A DNA stretch of 64,000 nucleotides from Guyanagaster necrorhizus. Taxonomy: Eukaryota > Basidiomycota > Agaricomycetes > Agaricales > Physalacriaceae. The DNA lies in NCBI RefSeq assembly GCF_019112545.1, contig NW_025064902.1:723620-787619 (forward strand). The letters run 5' to 3'. Below the pieces are notes generated by a model. The model did no database searches. It was not told where the DNA came from and worked only from the letters and a program-made list of their open reading frames with translations. Positions 57,533-64,000 of this stretch are shown here, piece after piece. The number at the start of each line of letters is the position of its first letter. Within the stretch, counting starts at the first letter, position 1. Position numbers and translations under genes: made by a program.

Positions 57533-59264
57533 ATAGTGAAAGGGAATAGTTCCTCATTTTGAAGGTAGAATAATGCTCACTGCTCAGCTCTCTTGATGCT
57601 CTGGCAGATCTAGAGCCAGAAAAACTGAAATTTGGTGCCATAAATCTATAGTGCAGCATAATGGATCTCAGAGAATGTACTGCAGTGGAAAGATGCATTC
57701 AGTCATGGTACTGGTGATCTAAGGAGTCTGGGTGATAGAGCTCTACATAGTGGGCAAGCCAATGAAGGCAAGGTTGATTGGAGAAAACTGTCTTATCATC
57801 ATCTGTCTGAAAATAGGTTTTTTAAAATCTGATCCCCCTCCAATGTCTTCCTTCTGCTTCAGATTGTGACTTTTGTGAAGGATTATCTTCTGTTCAGTAA
57901 TATCCCTCAGATTTGTTATGCACTATGAGAAGAGCATCCTGTAGAATCATTTCTTAGTTTGCTCTTCTCAGTGGCATCAGCTTGATTTTGACAAGAAGCC
58001 TTATTCTGCAAGTACTTGTGATGAGTGCATTGTAGGACCACAAGCACTCTTCAATGTCCATGATGGTTAGAGTAAGCAAGATGTGAAATAGATAGTCTAG
58101 ATACCTCCTGTGGCTCCTAGCTATCATATTTCATTGTAATATAAGTATTGAAGGTCATGCTGGGATTATTCTGAATATATCTGACATAAAAAGACAAGAT
58201 AATATTGATGGTTTTAGAGACAGATGATCATGCAGAGTGATGGGTAGACTTTTTCACATTAGAAAATTCAAGAAGCATCCACTTTAGGTGGCTAAGAAGT
58301 GCATGTTCAAGAGATGCAGTTGACTGTCACTATTTGCTAAGAGCATTGGCTCAGTCTGGTTCCTCCAAGATCACATGTTTCATTGCCATAGATTTCTGCT
58401 TATCCATAGCTACAACCAAGATCAACTATTCAAATACCTTTGAATGTCATCTATGCAAGAGACAATGACCTTATCTCTGGTGGCACTAAAATTTCCTTTG
58501 TTTCTGTCATCAATATTTATGACAAAGATCAAATGCCACTCACCCTCAGAAATATAAAGCCAGTCCATGTCATTGCCATTTCCTTATCCTCTTTCTTCTC
58601 TATCTCACACATAGAGCTTAATATTCATTGACTTAGAGCAGTTTTCAGAGGACAATATTGCTCTGCAAGAACATGTGATTATTGGCTATTGGACCAGTCA
58701 GACCTCATCTACTCTTTCACAAGGCAACTGTTTTCTGCCTCACACCCTAGAGAATATTGCTGCAGCAGACTTTGGCTTGTCTCCTTGCCTGCTGATTGCA
58801 CACTGTGACTTCAGTTCACATCAAGCTTCCTATGCCTCCTTGCTTGCCAGAAGCAGTACTCCATCTCCTGTGGACACTAGCTATGCCATATTGACTGCTA
58901 GTCCACAATCCAACTCTGCATCTGAGCTTAGCCTGGTGCTTCTGCAGAATTCTCCTTTAGTGACATCTACAGCACTTCTGGAATCCTCAGTTCTACTCTT
59001 TATATTTGCACAAGTCTAGCAGATTATCTCACAACTTACACTGCAAGCTGCATCTGCATTGCCTATGCAACCTCCTGCAGCCCCTGTTATAATCTCTCAG
59101 TTTATTTCTGCTGTGACACCTTTATATAAGTCCTTTTTTGAATGCTTTCCTGAGTTAGAATAGGCCATTCTGCTTTCTGTTGTCAAGCACAAGAAGTATC
59201 CATTTGAGATTGTGAAGCTCAACTTGTTCCTTCACCTCAGAGCTGATGCAACAGATGTCAATTC
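57533..59264. other. CpG-poor stretch right of chromovirus
   Basis: A 114-codon plus frame at 58675-59019 is rich in Ser, Leu and Ala and may be the N-terminal part of the DIRS-like element that follows. No motif proves it. Confidence 0.35.
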
Positions 59265-59269
59265 TAATG

Positions 59270-59731
59270 TGTTAGACTCAAGTGTCATATGAACAGATAC
59301 ATATGATAAATAGAAGTCATCTCACACTTCAGGTGATTGACTGGGTTCACTGATACATATTCTAATTGATGTGTCACAAGGCCTCTTTTAGAATTGGCTT
59401 GAGTGTGGAATGATATAGATATAAACTTTAGCTTGAAGCTGAGGTTTCCAGCAAGAATGAGCTGTTTTAAATACCATACAAGTCATAGCTAATAATACTA
59501 CTGCCTATTGTGTGTTGTCAAGTCCTTTGTGCTCTTTGTCCTTGAGTATCATTATCATACATAAAAGGTTGATTGTGCATCATCAGGCAATGCTGTTGCA
59601 TTGAAAGATAATGACAGACTTGGCCAGTTGTGATGACTAAGCCTTGTCCCATGGTCTTAAGTGCTTGTCTTTAGTGCTCTGACTAAGCATAAATAGGGGT
59701 TGTTCAAGGAATAAAGTGAAAAATCATAACA
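59270..59731 (-). mobile_element. Solo LTR of the chromovirus family, minus strand
   Basis: 462 bp, plus-strand ends TGTTAGACTC and AATCATAACA, the inverse of the chromovirus LTR. Flanks TAATG (59265-59269) and TGATG (59732-59736) differ by one transition, a decayed 5 bp duplication. It contains the reversed TSS motif TTAGCTTGAAGCT. Confidence 0.85.
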
Positions 59732-59736
59732 TGATG

Positions 59737-61665
59737 CCCCTTGTCTTCTGCATGAGGACTTTTCTGACATCACCTTGGTTCTCTCTCATCTCAGCACTTA
59801 TTTCTGAATACTTGTGCAACATACTGCTTTCTGTGGTCATCCAAATCAGTCTCCAGATATTGAATGGTTTCTATTGCTATGTTAATCACTTGATTTTACT
59901 GTCATTGCAGAATGAGTGGAATGCTGTCTTGTCATATCATATTGGGCATCATGAGATGGAAAACAGTGACTTCACTGGCTAAGGACTAACTAGCCAAAAA
60001 TTAATTACAAATTACCTAGCCACACATGTCTATGCACTCACCTCCTCCTCATCTAACAGAAAAGCTGCCAAATCTAAGCAATCTGAGCAGTATTGTTTTA
60101 CATGGAATGAGAGAAAGTGTTCTAGGAGTTTCTCCTGTGACCACAAACATGTGTGCAAATGTTGCAATGATAAGCTTCTAGACTCTGTGCATTCTGAAAT
60201 TGCAGACCTGAATAATTATTTTCAACATCTGCTCTTAAATGGGCCTTAAGTAAACCAATCATTTTGGGTTCAATGGCAGTAATGTTATTCTCTTATGCAT
60301 GAAGATTATATGTTATCCATGAACTTTCCATTTGTCTGCCAAATTTTTCTCATTAACTTTCATGATACATGAACTTTCTATTTAATAATAAGTGCCATAG
60401 GCATAGCCCAACACCACAATATCTGATCAGACATATGTCATTATTAGTATACACATAGTACCCTAAGGCAGCTCACAAGGTCTATTATGATATGTATACA
60501 AGGCTGGCTGCAGATGTCTAAGATTTTCACAGCTAGCATGTGGAAGAGTAATAGGCTACAGAGGACTAACCATATGTTTGATTAGATATTCATAAGAAAT
60601 ATTAGAAGGACTAGTATACTATTGGCTATGTAAACTTTTAAATATGCTGTGTTTACTAAAAGCCTCACAGCCTTGAAGGCTTCATATAATAAAAAGTTTC
60701 CTATGCTCACTAAGCTCAGTACTGCAGTTAAAAATACTGTTTAAAGGTAGCATACTCAGTATTAGTAAAATGATAGTATAAGTAGTGTATAAAAAGAGCA
60801 CAGATGAAAAATATAAAGACTAATTGACACCCATACTATACTATACATCAGTATGACACTCCTCTAATAGAACCAGTTACACAGACCACCTATAGGTCAA
60901 TACCCTTCAACTGAGAGTGTTATAGCATCTTGACAATCTTACACCCTTCTTGGAGGCTTGCATATGACACTAGTGAACTTATAAATTTATAAAATATTAG
61001 ATTGTTTTGCTTCATTTTCAAAAATGTAAAAGAGATCTGCTGCTCTTGCATGTCATCCTCACACTTTCTAGATCTAACAAAAGACTTTAAACAGTAACTG
61101 GATAACACTAACAATATCCCTAGACTCCACTGAAACTACATATAGGATTCCAACATTAAAAGTTTATGCTGCATATAGGTTGCATCATCAAGTACTCAGA
61201 TCCATATGTGACATTCCAGTTATAGAAAAGTTCATATATATACTGTGAGTCACTATATACAATTCAGAGTCTCATGCTCCTGTAGCTACTTCTTGCTACA
61301 CCCCTTTGGAGATTAGTCACTGTATGAAGGTATATGACTAGACCTGCTTAGACTGACCTTTAGATTCTGTGTTTTGGTTTAATTTACCAATATAGGTTTT
61401 GTGTTTTCTACCTGCAGGGAGTCTGCTAACCAAACAATTTCTAGTTCATCAGTGACTACACTGATCACCCAGAAAAGAATTGCTCAGAAGAAAAGAAGAA
61501 AAGGAAAGCCTGAAAAACTGATAAAGCAAGAAGGACTTGCTTTCAACATAGTGCTGCTTGCTTCAGCCAGCAGCCACTTTTCTTGGTATCTTCATTGGAT
61601 AATTCATCTTTGGCTCCTTCTTTCATTTTTTCTCTCCCTCATATGGTGTTATTTCTCTCACTGTA
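59737..61665 (+). pseudogene. DIRS-like element, gag-like zinc-binding part
   Basis: At 60094-60165 a cysteine/histidine cluster reads C-FTWNERK-C-SRSFS-C-DHKHV-C-K-C-C, like the Zn motif of proteins encoded upstream of RT in DIRS-type elements of mushrooms. A Lys/Arg-rich frame lies at 61401-61688. The rest of this 1.9 kb shows no domain. Linking it to the RT part downstream is inference from order and strand. Confidence 0.5.
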
Positions 61666-62127
61666 TGTTAAGCTCAAGTTACACATAGTCTAAATATGTG
61701 ATAAAATAGTGCTGTATTATGTTCATACAGTCATGTCAGAGTTCACTATATGTGCTAGATAGGTGAAGTGCTCCAAGGCCTGAGACAAGTGGGTTCAAAG
61801 TGAAGTGGTATAAAATAAACTTCAGCTCAAAGCTGGGTATCTACAATGAGAGCTATGCTACTTATATACTGTCTTTAGTCTGAGATAAATATAATACTAT
61901 CTATTGTATATTTCTGTGATATAATCATTGTCACCTCTGGTCATCAGAGATAGAACAATGAGGTATTGTCTGTTGTTGAGACATCTGTCACCATTCATAA
62001 GACAATAACATGGATTATCTATTGTAGTTGTGTAATCATTCTATATCCACCAATAAGTGTCTGTGATTAGATAGATACCAAGATAAGATAAGATAAAAGA
62101 TAAAAAAGATAGAGAAAAATTATAACA
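61666..62127 (-). mobile_element. Solo LTR of the chromovirus family, minus strand
   Basis: 462 bp from TGTTAAGCTC to AATTATAACA, with CAGCTCAAAGCTGGG inside, the reverse of the family start motif. Flanks CTGTA and AAATC do not match, so its duplication is lost. It lies inside the DIRS-like element. Confidence 0.78.
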
Positions 62128-62940
62128 AAATCTGAAAAATTATGCACTATCAACCATCTTTTATGGCTGCACTCATCTTCTGTTAATGATGGCATTTCTG
62201 ACTTAAAATCTCACATATCTTATAAGATGTTCAAGAAAGCAGCCAAGGACCTCATTCTCTCATGGCCTGATTGCAAGATGTCAAAATTGGACCTTAAAGA
62301 TATATTTTGGCAAATTTCCATCCAGACATTATCTTGGGATTTCTTAGAGCTGCAAATTATTTTTTGCAGGTGCTTACCTTCAGGTTAAAGACTGCTTCCT
62401 ATATCTTTAACTTGTTTGCAGAAGCACTGCATTGAATTATCCAACATCACATATCTACTGCTATACATCATTATTTGGATGATTTTCTTTAAATGTTTTT
62501 CTCACACACTCTAGACACCATATCTACTGCAGCTGTGGAATGGATACTAGCTCTTGGTCATGAGCTTGTTCTTTTCTTCCAGGAATCCAAGACAGAATAG
62601 CCCTCATATGCCATTGAGTTTCCTGGTATCATCCTTGACTCTGCACATAGAAGCTTGCCTACTAGTTGATAAGCTTTCATACCTTCATGATCTCCTCTGC
62701 CTATGGGAAATCAAGAGCTCATGTATCCTCCATGAGCTGAAGGAACTTACAGAGTATCTCCAATTCTGTTCACAGGTTATCTCTCACTCATGCCCATTCT
62801 TCTGTTGGCTGTATAATTTTGCATCTTCTTTTTCATCTAAGTTCTCCATCTGGCACATTCTATAAGGTGTTGCCTCTAATATCAACTGGTAGAGTGTATT
62901 CAGCTCGAAGTGGAGTAGAGTCTACCTGTTGAAAGAAGAG
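62128..62940 (+). pseudogene. DIRS-like reverse transcriptase
   Basis: After the solo LTR: SVNDGI (62180-62197), KLDLKDIFWQISIQ, CLPSG, FAEALH-like remnants, and HHYLDDFL with the catalytic YLDD intact at 62472-62483. It continues with CILHELKELTEYLQFCSQVI, the thumb region. These are hallmarks of the RT of DIRS/tyrosine-recombinase retrotransposons rather than gypsy or copia. The frame shifts several times. Confidence 0.8.
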
Positions 62941-63450
62941 TGAGAGATAGTTTCTGTTTTCACAGATGCTTATGGTCAAAAAGGCTTGGGTGGTCATTTT
63001 GGTGATGAGTGGTTCTCTTTTCATTGTGCACACTGCTTGAAGGGTTGTGACATCTGGTATAAGGAGCTGTATGCCATCTTGCAGGCAATTTTATACTAGG
63101 GTGACATATGGTCAGAAAAGGCAGTCAATTTTTGTTGTGATAATCAGGATATTGTTAGCTGGCTCAATTCTGAGATGAGTCAGTCTTCACATAGCATGGC
63201 AGTCCTTCAGGTTATATTAATGCTTGCATCTTACTTGGATTTCTCTTTTTTCTCAGTTTGGATTCCTACTGCTGAGAATGACATTGTTGATATGGCATCT
63301 TCTTTCCAGTATCACTACATATTTCAACTTGCATCCAACCTTCAAAAGAAATCCTCTTCAATAAAGTTCCATCTTCATTCTATAAAACACACTCTCACTA
63401 CTCTTCATATGTTGCATTCTTTCTCTTCCATGGCCTCACATCCAGCACTC
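62941..63450 (+). pseudogene. DIRS-like RNase H
   Basis: FTDAYGQKGLGGHFGDEWFS near 62960, DIWYKELYAILQAILY near 63050, CCDNQDIVSWL near 63140 and a Trp-Ile-Pro-x4-N-D-IVDMAS stretch near 63265-63300 follow the RNase H order with D, E, D residues present. It removes the RNA strand after reverse transcription. Frames are mostly open from 63120 to 63486 with one stop at 63098. Confidence 0.75.
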
Positions 63451-63454
63451 AGAA

Positions 63455-63795
63455 ACATACTCCAGTGGACAGAAATCCTTTATTGACTTTCTCAGACTTC
63501 ATCTTGAGTTCATGGACCCTCCAGGCCAATTCTTACCAGCAAGTATCACTGCAGTAATGGAATGGGTGGCCTGGTTAGGCTCCAGAGGATTGATGCCAAA
63601 GACCATAAAATCATATATTAGTGCATTGTGCTCACTTCATATTGATGCAGGGCTTTCTTGTGATCAGTGCAAGTCCTTGTCTGTCTAGCACCTCCTTCAG
63701 AGTATCAAGTGCTTCCATGGTGAGTGAGAGCAGAACTCCAAGATGTCTATCACATTGAATATCCTACAAATGTTGTCTTCCATTGTAAAGAACAC
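63455..63795 (+). pseudogene. DIRS-like tyrosine recombinase, N-terminal part, cut off
   Basis: YSSGQKSFIDFLRLHLEFM, then VMEWVAWLGSRGLMPKTI and KSYISALCSLHIDAGLS (63455-63660) match the core-binding domain of the tyrosine recombinases that DIRS elements use in place of an integrase. The catalytic domain with its Arg, His and Tyr residues is absent because an LTR starts at 63796. The remainder may lie beyond the window. Confidence 0.75.
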
Positions 63796-64000
63796 TGTTA
63801 CGATTTTTCCTATTTTCCTTCTATTTTCTTTTCTTTTTCCTTGGAAGTGATCTCTATCTTTGCCTAGTCAGGGCACTTAGGCCAGTGCCTATGACCATGG
63901 GAACGCTTAGCTCAGCAACCCAAGATGGTCATTCTCCTGTCACACTGCTGTATGCTGTGAAGGGAGAGACAATGCTCGTTTTGTCCTCAAATTGCAGTGC
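63796..64000 (+). mobile_element. LTR of the chromovirus family, left end, runs off window
   Basis: TGTTACGATTTTTCC start, then CTTTGCCTAGTCAGGGCACTT as in the other family LTRs. It keeps CpG at positions where the others have TG or CA, so it is the youngest member here. Whether it is a solo LTR or the 5' end of a full element cannot be seen. Confidence 0.8.

Noticed and set aside
1..64000. CRISPR arrays, bacterial operons, toxin-antitoxin or phage modules
   Set aside because: No regularly spaced identical repeats with unique spacers and no prokaryotic gene arrangement; introns and retrotransposons mark the DNA as eukaryotic.

Overview
The window looks like a piece of a repeat-rich fungal nuclear genome, most likely a mushroom-forming basidiomycete (Agaricomycetes). 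Evidence: host genes with 45-65 bp introns and consensus splice signals; fungal families (CFEM surface protein, exocyst Exo70, class II aldolase/adducin, EMB8/YheT-type hydrolase, LRR proteins); and a transposon set of chromovirus (Ty3/gypsy), Ty1/copia and DIRS-like tyrosine-recombinase elements. The species is an inference and was not tested.

Two kinds of DNA alternate with sharp borders. Transposon-derived stretches (about 1-5.2, 10.9-19.7, 20.9-22.0 and 36.6-63.8 kb) have almost no CG dinucleotides. Their ORFs are full of stops, many at arginine positions where CGA has become TGA, as expected from decay of methylated CpG. Gene islands (about 5.3-10.9, 19.7-20.8 and 22.0-36.6 kb) keep normal CpG.

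Layout: 0.35-1.1 kb, 3' end of a copia element with its LTR; 1.7-3.3 kb, first of five copies of a 1.6-1.8 kb TGTTGA-ended repeat; 4.7-5.5 kb, C2H2 zinc-finger and small gene fragments; 8.3-9.1 kb, an intact three-exon CFEM gene; 10.5-10.9 kb, two tRNA-like SINE units; 11.1-19.1 kb, two inverted copies of the TGTTGA repeat sharing a 917 bp tract that reads as identical; 19.7-20.4 kb, more tRNA-like units; 22.5-23.8 kb, broken secreted tandem-domain gene; 26.2-26.7 kb, broken hydrolase; 28.9-30.4 kb, broken Exo70; 30.9-35.2 kb, divergent LRR paralogues; 35.3-36.4 kb, six-exon class II aldolase gene with one stop; 38.7-45.3 kb, copia element with both LTRs and a nested repeat copy; 47.2-57.5 kb, chromovirus with both LTRs, a perfect target duplication, a C-terminal chromodomain and two nested insertions; 57.5-63.8 kb, a decayed DIRS-like element hit by two solo LTRs; 63.8 kb to the end, a younger LTR that leaves the window.

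Only the CFEM gene reads as plainly intact. The island around 22-36 kb is mostly a cluster of broken host-gene copies, so the genes do not form a pathway. I found no convincing new enzymatic or defence system. The most informative signals are the 917 bp identical inverted tracts, the self-priming arrangement of the chromovirus, the half-tRNA primer site of the copia element, and the cluster of host pseudogenes.
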